64,000 bases of DNA from Collinsella sp. GTDB taxonomy: Bacteria > Actinomycetota > Coriobacteriia > Coriobacteriales > Coriobacteriaceae. Positions 1 through 10,000 of this stretch are shown one piece after another; the stretch's first letter is position 1; each line of letters starts with the position of its first letter. Location: the NCBI GenBank assembly GCA_019414045.1, contig DXMW01000031.1, forward strand, positions 155,712 through 219,711. Direction: 5' to 3'. A program made the position numbers and the translations under genes. Under the pieces are notes generated by a model that saw only the letters and a program-made list of their open reading frames with translations, was not told the DNA's origin and did no database searches.

Positions 1-291
1 CTGCCCCACGGTATAGGTGGAAAGAACGGCGAGCGCCAAGCGCGGGCCAACGCCCGAGACGGACACGAGCCGATCGAACATCGTGCGCTCATCCTTTGAG
101 GAAAAACCGAAAAGTGTCATGGCGTCCTCGCGCACCTGCATACGCGTGTAGAGGCGGACCTCGCCGCCGGGCGTCGGCAACGTGGCCGCAGTGCTGCCCG
201 AAATGCCGAGCTCAAAGCCAACGCCCGACACATCGACGACAGCAGAGCTCATCGTGGCCTCGACAAGCGTTCCGTGGAGCTGGGAGATCAT
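1..291 (-). CDS. ruvA: Holliday junction branch-migration protein RuvA (partial, N-terminus)
   Basis: RuvA binds the four-way DNA junction and loads the RuvB motor for branch migration. Only the first ~97 codons lie in the window; the frame runs off the left edge. The translation opens MISQLHGTLVEA, the OB-fold start usual for the family, and continues through a helix-hairpin-helix stretch (VSGVGPRLALAVLS). The ATG at 289-291 overlaps the ruvC stop in TGATG, so the two genes are translationally coupled. ruvB probably follows outside the window. Too partial to judge length or integrity. Confidence 0.93.
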   Translation of the reverse strand, partial: MISQLHGTLVEATMSSAVVDVSGVGFELGISGSTAATLPTPGGEVRLYTRMQVREDAMTLFGFSSKDERTMFDRLVSVSGVGPRLALAVLSTYTVGQ

Positions 292-812
292 CAGTATCCG
301 GTTCCTCTCTGTTGATAGAACTCGCCGCCGGTAAGCGCCCGGGTACGGCTGAGGTTAACGTGGCAGATGGCGCAGGCCAGGGCATCGGCGGCATGGTCGG
401 GATGCGGGTCGTGATCGAGCTGCGTGAGCGTGCGTACCATGTAGGCGACCTGCCGCTTATCTGCGGCACCGGTACCCACCACAGCCTGCTTAATCTGCAT
501 AGGCGTATACTCGCCGATCTCGAGCGCGCACTCCGAAAGCGCCACGAGCGCGGCGCCGCGGGCATGCGCCGTAGGGATGGCCGAGCGAACGTTGGCGCCA
601 AAGTAGATGCTCTCGATAGCAGCAGTATCGGGTCGATAGCGCTCCACGACACCCTTAAGGTCATGGGCGATATGCGACAGGCGCACCGCGAGCGGACTTC
701 CGGCACTGGTCTCGATGCAGCCATAGGCACGACAGCGGACCTCGCCACGCCGCTCCTCGATAATCCCCCAACCCGTATGAGCCAAACCGGGGTCGATGCC
801 CAAAATAACCAA
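291..812 (-). CDS. ruvC: crossover junction endodeoxyribonuclease RuvC
   Basis: RuvC resolves Holliday junctions by paired nicking with Mg2+. The 173-aa protein has the normal family length. Catalytic acidic residues are visible: D7 in GIDPGLAHTGWG, E67 in AAIES, and H140/D143 in the DHAADALA motif near the C-terminus. Translation probably starts at TTG (812), because a GGGAGG ribosome site lies 5-6 nt upstream and no ATG fits the N-terminus. It heads a ruvC-ruvA unit, overlapping ruvA by one base. A LexA-type palindrome 57 nt upstream suggests SOS control. Confidence 0.96.
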   Translation of the reverse strand: MVILGIDPGLAHTGWGIIEERRGEVRCRAYGCIETSAGSPLAVRLSHIAHDLKGVVERYRPDTAAIESIYFGANVRSAIPTAHARGAALVALSECALEIGEYTPMQIKQAVVGTGAADKRQVAYMVRTLTQLDHDPHPDHAADALACAICHVNLSRTRALTGGEFYQQRGTGY

Positions 813-868
813 GCCAACCTCCCCTCGTCACAAGTACAGCACAAGGCAAGGCCCCGCGCACTACTCAC

Positions 869-880
869 GAACGCCTGTTC
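869..880 (-). promoter_or_regulatory. LexA/SOS box upstream of ruvC
   Basis: GAACAGGCGTTC on the minus strand fits GAAC-RNRY-GTTC, the core of the Gram-positive/actinobacterial LexA operator, and lies 57 nt before the ruvC start. Induction of ruv genes by DNA damage is established in several bacteria. The operator role here is inferred from the match and its position. Confidence 0.7.
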
Positions 881-949
881 TAGAATAACACAACGGGGTC
901 AAGATGCTTAGTTGAAGTATCGGGGTTGAGAGCGAATCCCATCCCCAGT

Positions 950-2935
950 TTAGTTCTGCGAGAAGAATGGGAACTGTCGGGGATCAACCGGCGGATGCGG
1001 CATCGGGCCACCCTGAGGACCACCTTGCGGTCCGCCCTGGCCGCCCATCATCTTATCGATGGCGTCCTGAACCTCGCCCTCGAACTTTTTCATTCCCTCG
1101 TGTAAACGACGCTGACCGTCTTCAGAGCGCAACTCCTCCATTTGTTCGGGCGAAATACCCAGTAGCTCGCCCAGCACGCCCATCATCTCGTTTCGCACGC
1201 GCTCGCTCGTATCCTCGTCAGCAAAACGGCGCACCTCGGCGCGCGCCAGCGAATCGACCGTCATACGCTCCTTGCCGTTAAGCCCCAGGTCGGACCACGC
1301 GAGCATGTACGGCCAGGAGCGCTCGGCAAACGAACGGGACGAAACGATCGGCGCCGTCGGCAACATGCGGCGGGCAGCCTCACCCTGTCGAACGAGCATC
1401 AGCAGCAGCGAGCAGGCCTCAGGCTTGCCAGCGGCCATCGGGATGTCGTCGAAAGATCGATTGCGGTCCACGTGCGCCTCAAGCGCGCCATCGATCTCAC
1501 CCGGCTCGACCCCGCCGAGCAGCTGTGCCGCGCGGTCGAGCATATCGACCGGACCGTCGAGCGTCGAGAGCGCCTGCGCCAGCACGCGCTCCATACAATC
1601 TTCCACCGCGTTGAGCGTCACAAGCTCTTGGGGCACCACGGCAGACGCGCGGTTGCGCACACGCGCCACAAACTCAAGCGTCGACAGGTACACATCGCCA
1701 AAGGGCGCGTAATCGCCCTGGTAGCCGCCGCAAAGCGCCGGCGCCGCCAGCGCGTACTCGGTTTTGGACAGCGGACTCAACGCCATCGCACCCAGCTCGA
1801 GCGCCGTATCCTCCAGCATGAGGCCCAGCGTGCGAGAGCGCAGGCGCTCGGCGTCGCCCGCCGACACATCGCGGTCGAGCACGCGCGCGGCATCCGTCGC
1901 ATCGCGCTCAACCGTGCGAATATGCAGGCGCTCGGCAATGGCGCGAACGGCGGCACAGCGAGCAGCCTCGGCCTCCTCCTGCGCCGGCGTAAAGATGCGG
2001 TTGCGCCCCAGCACCAGGCCAATCACATTACGTGGGCCCAGAGCGTCGACGGCCAGCGCCGCCAGCAGGGACGACGGCAAGTCGCCCTCGAGTGCCACCA
2101 CGGCGCGCGACGCACCGTGGGCCCGGGCGTTGTCGCGCACGGCAAGCACCAGCGCCTGCCACAGCCACTCCTCGGAACGGAACTCGGGCAGTTCGTGATC
2201 TTCCAGGGCATCGAGCATCACGCCGCGCTGAATCTCCTGAACCAGCAGGCTCTCCTCAAAACACGGCGCCTGGGCCACCACGCGACCGCAGTCGTCGAGC
2301 ACAAACGAACCGCCGGTATACACCGACTCGTCATAGGCACCGACCGGCGCCATGCAGGCAAACCACACGCTGCGCTTGGATGCGATCTTGCGGTAGGCGC
2401 CGCTGCGAACGGCGGCAATGGCAGCGGTCTCGCGGTCGGTCATGTCAAACGCGTTGAATTGGAAATACGCAATGAGGTCAACACCGGTCGGCAACATCTC
2501 GAGCTCGCGGTCCAAGTCAAAAATCACGGCGATGCGCACGCCATCCACGTCGAACACCGGCGGCGCCCAACGCGTGTCGTTGTTCTCGCCACGCTGCAGG
2601 GCAATGCTCGAACGCGCCGGCACCACATGACCGTCCTTGAGCATCATGTAGTCGAGTAGCGGCTGGCCCTCAAACGAAACCGCCGCGGGCACGATGCAGA
2701 TCATGTCAAGCTCCTGGATGCGCTCGGCGACACCAGTCAAGCCGGCAAGCATGTCGTGCTCAAAGTCGGCAGCGCCCACCAGGCCACCGGGCATGGCGCC
2801 CATAAAGAGCGGAGCCGGAACGCACAGCACGCGCGCCCCGCGCTCGTGGGCCAGACGAGCCTGGTCCTCGATGCGGCCGCAAATGCCCTCAATATCACCC
2901 AGGCGCATATCGATCTGTGCAAGCGCGAGCTTCAT
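950..2935 (-). CDS. NAD(+) synthetase-like protein with both active sites degenerate
   Basis: The 661-aa protein has the layout of glutamine-dependent NAD synthetase: a nitrilase-type amidase domain (about 1-260) and an NAD-synthase ATP-pyrophosphatase domain (about 265-560). The fold-level match is clear (ALAQIDMRLGDIEG at the start; YAPFGDVYLSTLEFVA matching the usual APIGDVYKTQV region). Key residues are missing. The amidase Glu position reads VPAPL rather than PEL, no Cys occupies the ICED position (VIFDL), and the SGGxDS ATP loop reads EGDLPSS. A Gly/Pro/Gln-rich tail (GGQGGPQGG) ends the protein. It is an intact frame, so a pseudoenzyme or repurposed paralogue is more likely than a decaying gene. 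RBS GAAAGGG precedes the ATG. Confidence 0.75.
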   Translation of the reverse strand: MKLALAQIDMRLGDIEGICGRIEDQARLAHERGARVLCVPAPLFMGAMPGGLVGAADFEHDMLAGLTGVAERIQELDMICIVPAAVSFEGQPLLDYMMLKDGHVVPARSSIALQRGENNDTRWAPPVFDVDGVRIAVIFDLDRELEMLPTGVDLIAYFQFNAFDMTDRETAAIAAVRSGAYRKIASKRSVWFACMAPVGAYDESVYTGGSFVLDDCGRVVAQAPCFEESLLVQEIQRGVMLDALEDHELPEFRSEEWLWQALVLAVRDNARAHGASRAVVALEGDLPSSLLAALAVDALGPRNVIGLVLGRNRIFTPAQEEAEAARCAAVRAIAERLHIRTVERDATDAARVLDRDVSAGDAERLRSRTLGLMLEDTALELGAMALSPLSKTEYALAAPALCGGYQGDYAPFGDVYLSTLEFVARVRNRASAVVPQELVTLNAVEDCMERVLAQALSTLDGPVDMLDRAAQLLGGVEPGEIDGALEAHVDRNRSFDDIPMAAGKPEACSLLLMLVRQGEAARRMLPTAPIVSSRSFAERSWPYMLAWSDLGLNGKERMTVDSLARAEVRRFADEDTSERVRNEMMGVLGELLGISPEQMEELRSEDGQRRLHEGMKKFEGEVQDAIDKMMGGQGGPQGGPQGGPMPHPPVDPRQFPFFSQN

Positions 2936-2974
2936 GGCTCAGCCCTTTCCGTCGTAAACCATCGAAATCGTAGT

Positions 2975-3006
2975 AAAAGCGCCGGCCGCATGATGCAGTC
3001 GGCGCT
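2975..3006 (-). terminator. intrinsic terminator after the superoxide reductase gene
   Basis: Reading the minus strand, AGCGCCG...CGGCGCT forms a GC stem, extended by a second short paired block, followed by TTTTA. It lies 47 nt beyond the stop codon of the superoxide reductase gene and before the NAD-synthetase-like gene. Confidence 0.7.
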
Positions 3007-3052
3007 CGCATGTGCATATGCTAGCTATGATACCCCGAGCGGGGGCGCGCTC

Positions 3053-3415
3053 CTAGAACGTCGCGGACCACAGCCCGTGCAGATTGCAATAGGCGTAGAC
3101 GGTACCGGTCTTGGAACCGCCGGCAAAAAACGTCGCGGGCTTCATGCCGGGCTCAAGGTAATGGACCTCCAGACGGCCCTCGGCCTCAAGGGCGATCCAC
3201 TCGATGTAGTGCTCGGGCACCATAGGATGCTCGACCGAACCCACGCGTGCGCGGATCACGTGACCGTCGCGCTCGCTCTCGACGACTGGCACGTGCTTCT
3301 CGTGCGCCGCGTCCTCGGTGTTCGCGGTCAGCTCCGTGCAGCCGGCAGGGGTTGCAACGTCGTTGCCAAGGGCGGCAATGAGCTTGCCGTCGGGGTCCTT
3401 AAAGAATTTTGCCAT
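3053..3415 (-). CDS. superoxide reductase (neelaredoxin/desulfoferrodoxin C-terminal type)
   Basis: The protein reduces superoxide to peroxide at a mononuclear iron centre in anaerobes. At 120 aa it is the one-iron form, with no N-terminal CxxC desulforedoxin domain. The expected ligands are present: H41 in EKHVPVVE (with the E39-K40 pair), H63 and H69 in HPMVPEH, and C110/H113 in CNLHG. The start MAKFFKDPDG is chosen because AAAGGAGAACATC precedes that ATG; a 30-codon upstream extension has no family similarity. Electrons probably come from rubredoxin, which is encoded at 55.3 kb. Confidence 0.93.
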   Translation of the reverse strand: MAKFFKDPDGKLIAALGNDVATPAGCTELTANTEDAAHEKHVPVVESERDGHVIRARVGSVEHPMVPEHYIEWIALEAEGRLEVHYLEPGMKPATFFAGGSKTGTVYAYCNLHGLWSATF

Positions 3416-3521
3416 GATGTTCTCCTTTGCTGATGTGCCGGTGTTCTCGATGCTTCTTATGCCCAAAGGCAGACAAACCATCCACGGCATTGCAAATGAA
3501 CACATAACGAGCGGGACAAGC

Positions 3522-3557
3522 GGTCGGGCCAGAACGAACCGGCAACCTGGCCCGACC
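3522..3557. repeat. 11-bp perfect inverted repeat between SNF2 helicase and superoxide reductase genes
   Basis: GGTCGGGCCAG and CTGGCCCGACC flank a 14-nt loop just beyond the 3' end of the helicase gene. No T-run follows on either strand, so it is a weak terminator candidate or an mRNA-end hairpin. Confidence 0.55.
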
Positions 3558-3580
3558 CGGCAGCCCCATCCAGCGCGCAG

Positions 3581-6500
3581 CTAGCGCCCGTCGCCGCCGA
3601 GCAGCGCCAGAACATCCTCGCGGGTAAACAGCGCCGACGAGATGCCGTCGCCGCCGAGCACGCTGTTGACCAGGTCGCGCTTGGACTCCTGCATCTGCAT
3701 AATGCGTTCCTCGATCGTATCCTTGGCGATGAGCTTGTACACGGTCACGGTATGTTGCTGGCCAATACGATGCGCGCGGTCGGTCGCTTGGTCCTGCGCC
3801 GCCACGTTCCACCACGGGTCGTAGTGAATGACCACGTCGGCCGCCGTCAGGTTAAGGCCCACGCCGCCCGCCTTGAGCGAAATCAAAAAGACCGGAACCT
3901 CGCCCGCTTGGAACTGCGCGACCATCTTGGCGCGGCTCTCCTTAGACGAAGCGCCCGTGAGCTTAAGGAAGGCGATGTCCTCCTTGGCCAGGCGTTTGCC
4001 GATGATATCGAGCATACCCGTAAACTGGCTGAACAACAGGATGCGATGCCCGCCGTCGAGTGCGCCGTGCACGAGTTCCATGCACGTATCGAGCTTGGCG
4101 CTCCCCGCCTTGTAATCCTCGTAGTGTAGACGCGGGTCGCAGCAAATCTGGCGCAGCTTGGTGAGCTCGGCGAGCACCTTGAGCTTGTCCTTCTTAAACT
4201 CCCCAGCCTCGCGGTGCTGCACCTGCTGGGCGATGCGGTCCTGGTTGGCCAGGTAGAGCTTGCGCTGCTCGCCGGCGAGCTGTGCCATGACGGTGTCCTC
4301 GATCTTCTCAGGCAGGTCGGCCACCACGTCTTCCTTGACACGGCGCAACACAAACGGCGACACGAGCGCCTGCAGGCGAGCGGCGCTGTCCCCCTCGGCG
4401 TGCTCGACCGGGCTTTCGAAGCGTTTGGCAAACGACTCGCGCGTGCCAAGCAAGCCCGGCATCAAAAAGTCGAAGATGCTCCAAAGCTCGGACAAGCGGT
4501 TTTCGATGGGCGTACCCGTCAGGGCAAAGCGCACACCGGCCGGCAGGCGCTTGGCGGCGCGCGCCACCTGCGTGAGCGGGTTTTTAATGTACTGGGCCTC
4601 GTCGAGCACAACGCGGGCAAAGTCCTGCTCGGCATACTCGTCGATATCGCGCCGCATAAGGTCATACGACGTCACGACCACGTTGTGCTCGGCCACGCCG
4701 GCGATCTGCACGCGGCGTTGAGCCTTGGCGCCCACAATGGCGCACACATCGAGCGACGGGGCAAAGCGCTCCAGCTCGGCAGCCCAGTTGTACACGAGTG
4801 AGGCCGGGCATACCACGAGCGTGGGCTTGGTGTCCCCCGCCTCCACGCGCGCCAGGATATGTGCGATCATCTGCAGCGTTTTGCCCAGGCCCATATCGTC
4901 GGCCAAGATGCCGCCGAGGCCCAGGTGCTCGAGCGAGCCGAGCCACTGGTAGCCGTCGACCTGATAGCCACGCAGTGTGGCCTTGAGCGAAGCGGGCACC
5001 GTAAAGTCCATCTTGCCGAGCGTGTCCAGGCGCTCGACGGTGCGACGGAACGCGGCGTCGCAATCGGCCTCGAGCGCAGGCGTGCGCGCAAGCATGCTGT
5101 CAACGAAAAGGGTGCTCGACGCGGGAAGCGACACGCCGTCGAGCAGGTCAACAGCATCGACCCCCAGATCCTCGGCAAGGCCAAACGCGGCGCGCGCTCC
5201 CTCGTCCAGGCGAACGATGTCGCCCGACGTGAGACGCGCAAACGTCTGGTGGCGCTTGTAGGAGTCCAGATAGATGGCAAGGTCTGCCGCCGAAAGGCCA
5301 CTCGCGCCCAGTTCGACGTCGAGCAGGTTGCTCTTGACAGTCGCACGCACCGAAAGCTTGGGCGCAGGGCGGACCGAGACCTGGCGCAGGCGGTCGCTGA
5401 GCATGACCTCGCCCAGCTCGGACAGGGCGGACAGGCCCTCGGTCAGCAGGCAGAACAAGCGGGCGTCATCGCGCTCCTCAAACGCCAGACCGCCCTCGTA
5501 GAAATCGAAGTACATGGCAGCCGTGTCCATAACGCGAAACTCCGCCAGCGTATCGCGGGGCGGAACGCCGGGGCGTTGCTCTTCGAAAGGACTGCCCGGA
5601 GCACCAAGACTAAAGAGATCAGCCGACCAATCGCCGTAGGTAACCGTAATTTTGCAGGTCACAAGACCATCGTCGACGCCGATTGCCATGGCAAAGCTCG
5701 CCTCGGGTGCCACAGTATCGAGCGCGGCGGGCGCGGTGAGGTCGGTATAGTCGCGCAAAATGGGCAGCGCCATACGGCAGAACTCACCCACCTGCTCGGC
5801 GGCAATATGGGCGGGCGTGCGGCACGGCAGCAAGCGCGACAAAAAAGGTGCGGCATGCTGAGCAAATGCAGCGTCGGTACGGCGCGCGCGGCGCGTGTCA
5901 ACCAAGTAGGCGGCATCGCCCGACGCAAAGCAGTACATATCGGCGGGCAGGCGCAGGTCATAGCTACCACCAGCCGCCGGCGCGATTTTGGCGGCAAGCA
6001 GCGGTGGGCGCTTAGCGGATGCCTCGTCCTCCCCTTGCGGAGACAGCTCAACCGCCACGTCGTAGGTGCGATGCGTCGTCATCCCCCGCGACCAGGCGGG
6101 CTCAAAGGAGATGGTCTGGCCGCGCAGCAGGTCCAGCACATATACGATGCTATGCTCGGACAGCGGCAACTGACGCTCGGCAACAAAACCGCTGCGGGCA
6201 AAGTCGTACGACGCCGAACGCGAGCTTGTGATGTCATCGAGATAGGCAACTGTCGTCACAACAAGGTTGAGCAGCTTTGCCGATGTTTCGTCAAAGGCCT
6301 CAGGTGAATGGACAAACGTGAGCTTCTTGCCATAGGAGAACGTGCCGCCGCGCACGTAGGCATCGGCCATGCCGTCGATGTCCTTGACCACGTAGGAGAC
6401 CGATCCACAGCGAATGCGGAACTCGAGCGCCCAGCTAAAGCGGTCAGCGAACAGCGGATTGTAGTACGGCACCAACGAGGGCTCCAATGCCGCTTTGGGG

Positions 6501-7045
6501 GCGTCGGGATCAACGGCACCGGCAAGCTTGCGGCGCATGCTCGCCAGCTCATCCATGCGCGCGTCCGAAAGATCGGAGAGCGCCGCCACAAGGCTCGGGC
6601 TCGTGGGGACGGGCGCCGGAAAGGGAAAGTTGGGGTTGACGGCCGGCGCTTTGGGTGCGGTGCGCGCGGGCTGTTTCGACTGCGCCGTAAACGTGCGAAC
6701 CGGCGTGCGCAAACCTTCGACGGGCTCGGCGCCGCTGGCATCCAAATACGCCAGAGCCGTGGCAATAGCGTGCTTGCACATACCGGGGTAACGATAGGCG
6801 GCGGGGCAATCGCAGTCGTAGTCGATCACCTCGTGCTCGTCCATGTCGAGCGCCACGTGCGTCTTGTACAGGTCGCCACGCGAACCGCGCACCGAGCCCT
6901 CGACCGTCACGTTTTTGGAGAAGCGCGAGCCGCTGTCCTCGATCGACAGCACGGCGCCGTTGAGCATGAGCGAACGCCCCTTCATAAAGGTGCCGCTCAA
7001 CGCCGCCTCTTTGCGAAGCGCCTGCACAAACGTCCCCTGCGCCAT
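3581..7045 (-). CDS. SWIM zinc-finger SNF2/SWI2-family DNA helicase (DEAD/DEAH superfamily 2)
   Basis: A 1154-aa ATPase of the bacterial SNF2 group, expected to translocate on double-stranded DNA or remodel nucleoprotein. An N-terminal SWIM zinc motif (CDCPAAYRYPGMCKHA, about residue 75-95) is followed by a long variable region, then the helicase core. The core shows Walker A DDMGLGKTLQM, DEAQ box VLDEAQYIKNP, motif III LTGTPIENR, and C-terminal GGVGLNL and QATDRAHRIGQ. The ATG giving MAQGTFVQ is preferred because GGAGG lies 5 nt upstream. It stands alone between superoxide reductase and dnaE. Substrate and role are unknown; repair is a plausible guess from neighbours. Confidence 0.93.
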   Translation of the reverse strand: MAQGTFVQALRKEAALSGTFMKGRSLMLNGAVLSIEDSGSRFSKNVTVEGSVRGSRGDLYKTHVALDMDEHEVIDYDCDCPAAYRYPGMCKHAIATALAYLDASGAEPVEGLRTPVRTFTAQSKQPARTAPKAPAVNPNFPFPAPVPTSPSLVAALSDLSDARMDELASMRRKLAGAVDPDAPKAALEPSLVPYYNPLFADRFSWALEFRIRCGSVSYVVKDIDGMADAYVRGGTFSYGKKLTFVHSPEAFDETSAKLLNLVVTTVAYLDDITSSRSASYDFARSGFVAERQLPLSEHSIVYVLDLLRGQTISFEPAWSRGMTTHRTYDVAVELSPQGEDEASAKRPPLLAAKIAPAAGGSYDLRLPADMYCFASGDAAYLVDTRRARRTDAAFAQHAAPFLSRLLPCRTPAHIAAEQVGEFCRMALPILRDYTDLTAPAALDTVAPEASFAMAIGVDDGLVTCKITVTYGDWSADLFSLGAPGSPFEEQRPGVPPRDTLAEFRVMDTAAMYFDFYEGGLAFEERDDARLFCLLTEGLSALSELGEVMLSDRLRQVSVRPAPKLSVRATVKSNLLDVELGASGLSAADLAIYLDSYKRHQTFARLTSGDIVRLDEGARAAFGLAEDLGVDAVDLLDGVSLPASSTLFVDSMLARTPALEADCDAAFRRTVERLDTLGKMDFTVPASLKATLRGYQVDGYQWLGSLEHLGLGGILADDMGLGKTLQMIAHILARVEAGDTKPTLVVCPASLVYNWAAELERFAPSLDVCAIVGAKAQRRVQIAGVAEHNVVVTSYDLMRRDIDEYAEQDFARVVLDEAQYIKNPLTQVARAAKRLPAGVRFALTGTPIENRLSELWSIFDFLMPGLLGTRESFAKRFESPVEHAEGDSAARLQALVSPFVLRRVKEDVVADLPEKIEDTVMAQLAGEQRKLYLANQDRIAQQVQHREAGEFKKDKLKVLAELTKLRQICCDPRLHYEDYKAGSAKLDTCMELVHGALDGGHRILLFSQFTGMLDIIGKRLAKEDIAFLKLTGASSKESRAKMVAQFQAGEVPVFLISLKAGGVGLNLTAADVVIHYDPWWNVAAQDQATDRAHRIGQQHTVTVYKLIAKDTIEERIMQMQESKRDLVNSVLGGDGISSALFTREDVLALLGGDGR

Positions 7046-7073
7046 CACTTCCTCCAATCTCACCCGGGGTAGC

Positions 7074-10000
7074 TTAGATCACCGTCACGCGGCCCTGGTT
7101 ACCCACAATGGCCTTGGCCTCGGCCAGCAGCGGAATCGAACGCGCGTTGACCTTGGCAGGTACCTCGGCACGCAGCACGCGCCCGTCCACCTGCTCGATA
7201 AAGATCTCCACGCGGTCGCCGCCCGGGTTAGCGGTGAGCACCGTGGCCAGGCGCGCCATATTGCCCTGGCTAAAGCGGCTGTTGGGCACCATGACCTCAA
7301 ACACCTTGGGCTTGTTGTTCTCCTCGTTGAGCTCGAGCGGCACGATCTCCTGCGCGATGATCTGGTCGCCGCGGTCCGAGCGCTCGAGCTTGCCCTTAAT
7401 GCGCACAAAGGCATCGGACAGCTGCGCGCCGGTCTCGGGATCGACCTCGCCGTACAGGTACCCCTCGGCCTCCTTGTAGGTCTTGGGGAACACGACGACG
7501 GTGGCCTCGCCTTCCATGTCCTCGAGCTGCACGATGCCCATGGGGTCACCGTTTTTGGTCACGCGCTTGGACACGCTCGAGACCATGCCGGCCCACCACA
7601 GCGCCTTGCCCTCGGGAATTTCCTGGTTGATGGTGCCGCCCGTAGGATTCTGAACTTCGTAGCCGGTGTCGATCTGCGAGAACGAGAAGTCACGCGCCTT
7701 GGCTAGTGCATACTCAAACGGGCGCAGCGGGTGGTCCGAGACATAGATGCCCAGAACCTCCTTCTCCTGACTCAACTTAAGGTGGCGGTCCCATTCCTGG
7801 CCATCCGGATCGGGCACGCTCACCTCAAAGCCCGAGCCCTCAACGTCGCCAAACATATCGAAGAACGACGTCTGGCCGCTCGCGCGATCCTTCTGGCGCT
7901 TTACCGCGGCATCGATGATGTTCTCGGGGTTGTTCTTGTCCACAAAGTGCATCATCTGGCGACGCGGATACCCCGTGGAGTCGAAGGCGCCTGCCTTGAT
8001 GAGCGATTCGATCACGCGGCGGTTGGCCTGGCTCGAGTCCACGCGCTCGACAAAGTCGTGCAGCGTCTTAAACGGGCCGCCCGCCTCGCGCTCGGCGATA
8101 ATCGCCTGCGCCACGCCGGTGCCCACGCCGCGGATGCCGGCCAGACCAAAGCGCACGCCCTCCTTGGTAGCCGTGAACTCGGTACCGGACTCGTTGACAT
8201 CTGGCGACAGCACGGGGATGCCGTCGTGACGGCATGCCGAGACGTAGTGCACGATCTTGTCGGTCTTGCCCGTATAGGACGTCAGAACGGCCGCCATGTA
8301 CTCGTGCGGATAGTGCGCCTTGAGCCACGCCGTCTGCATAACCAGGATGGCGTAGCCGGCGGAGTGCGACTTGTTGAAGGCGTAGGACGCGAACTCGAGA
8401 ACATCGTCCCAAATCTTCTGGGCGACCTCGCGCGTATAGTTGTTCTTGATGGCGCCGTTCATCCAGTGGTCGTAGGTGGTCTCGTCGGAGCCATCCTCCC
8501 AGTGGAGCACCGTCGACGTGAGCAGCTTGATTTTCTTCTTAGCCACAGGCTTACGGATACGCGAGTCCGATTCGCCCTTGGAGAAGCCGCACATCTCGAC
8601 GGAGATGAGCATAACCTGCTCCTGGTAGACCATGGTGCCGTAGGTTTCGCCCAGGATGTCGTCCAGGCGGTCGTCGTAGGAGACCGCCGGCTCCTTGCCG
8701 TTCATACGGTTGATGTAGGACGAAACCATGCCGGCGCCCAGCGGGCCCGGGCGGTACAGGGCGATCAATGCTACGACGTGCTTGTACTCGGTGGGCTTCA
8801 TGTTCTTGATCGTGGCCGTCATGCCTGCGGACTCGACCTGGAAGACGCCGGCGGTGTGGCCGGAACCCATGAGCTTAAAGATCTCGGGGTCGTCAAAAGG
8901 AATCTCTTCCTCTTTGATGTCGATGCCGAAGTTCTTTTTGATGTTTGCCTTGGCCTTGGAGATAACAGTCAGCGTGCGTAGGCCCAAGAAGTCCATCTTG
9001 AGCAGGCCCATGTCGGCAACGGTATGGCCCTCGTACTGGGTAATCTCGACGCCGCCCTTGGTGTCGAGCTTGGTGGGCACGTGCTCGTTGACGGGGTCGC
9101 GGCAGATCAGAACGGCGCACGCGTGCACGCCCTCGCCACGGGTGAGGCCCTCGATTGAGAGCGCCGTGTCGATGATGCGGCGGGCGTCGTCGTCCTTTTT
9201 ATAGGCCTCGGCAAAATCGGGGTTAAACAGATCCTCTTTGCCGGGCTGCTTGTCGAGCACCTGCTTGAGCTTGACCTTGGGGTCGCTCGAAACCATCTTG
9301 GACAGGCGCTGACCCATGTAGACCGGGTAGTCCAGGACGCGCGCGGCGTCGTTGATGGCCTGCTTGGCCTTAATGGTCGAGTAGGTGATGACGTGGGTGA
9401 CCTTCTCGGGGCCGTAGAGCTGGCGAACGTGCTCCACGACCTCGAGGCGCCGCTCATCGTCGAAGTCCATATCGATATCGGGCATCTCGGTACGCTGCGG
9501 GGACAGGAACCTCTCGAACATCAGGCCGTTCTCGAGCGGGTCGAACGCGGTGATGTTCATGGCGTAGGCGACGATAGCGCCGGCGGCCGAGCCACGGCCG
9601 GGGCCGACGCCGATGCCGTTGTCCTTGGCCCATTGCACGTACTCGGCAACGATCAAGAAGTAGGCGGCAAAGCCCTTGTCGCAGATGACTTTGTATTCGT
9701 ACTCAAAGCGCTCTTTGATGTTGACGCCACCAATCTCGCGCGTGGCCCAGTCGTCGCCGTAGTGCTGGCGCAGGCCCTTCTCGCACTCGCGGCGGAACTG
9801 GCTCTCGTGCGTCTCGCCGGGATCGAGCAGCGGGAAGCGCGGCAGGATGATGGAGTCCCAGTCCAGCTCAACGTAGCACTTGTCGGCGATCTCGAGCGTG
9901 TTGTCGCAGGCCTCGGGGCAATACGGGAACATCGCCCGCATCTCCTCCTCGGTCTTCATGTAAAACTCCGAGCCAGTCATGCGCATGCGGTTGGGGTCGT

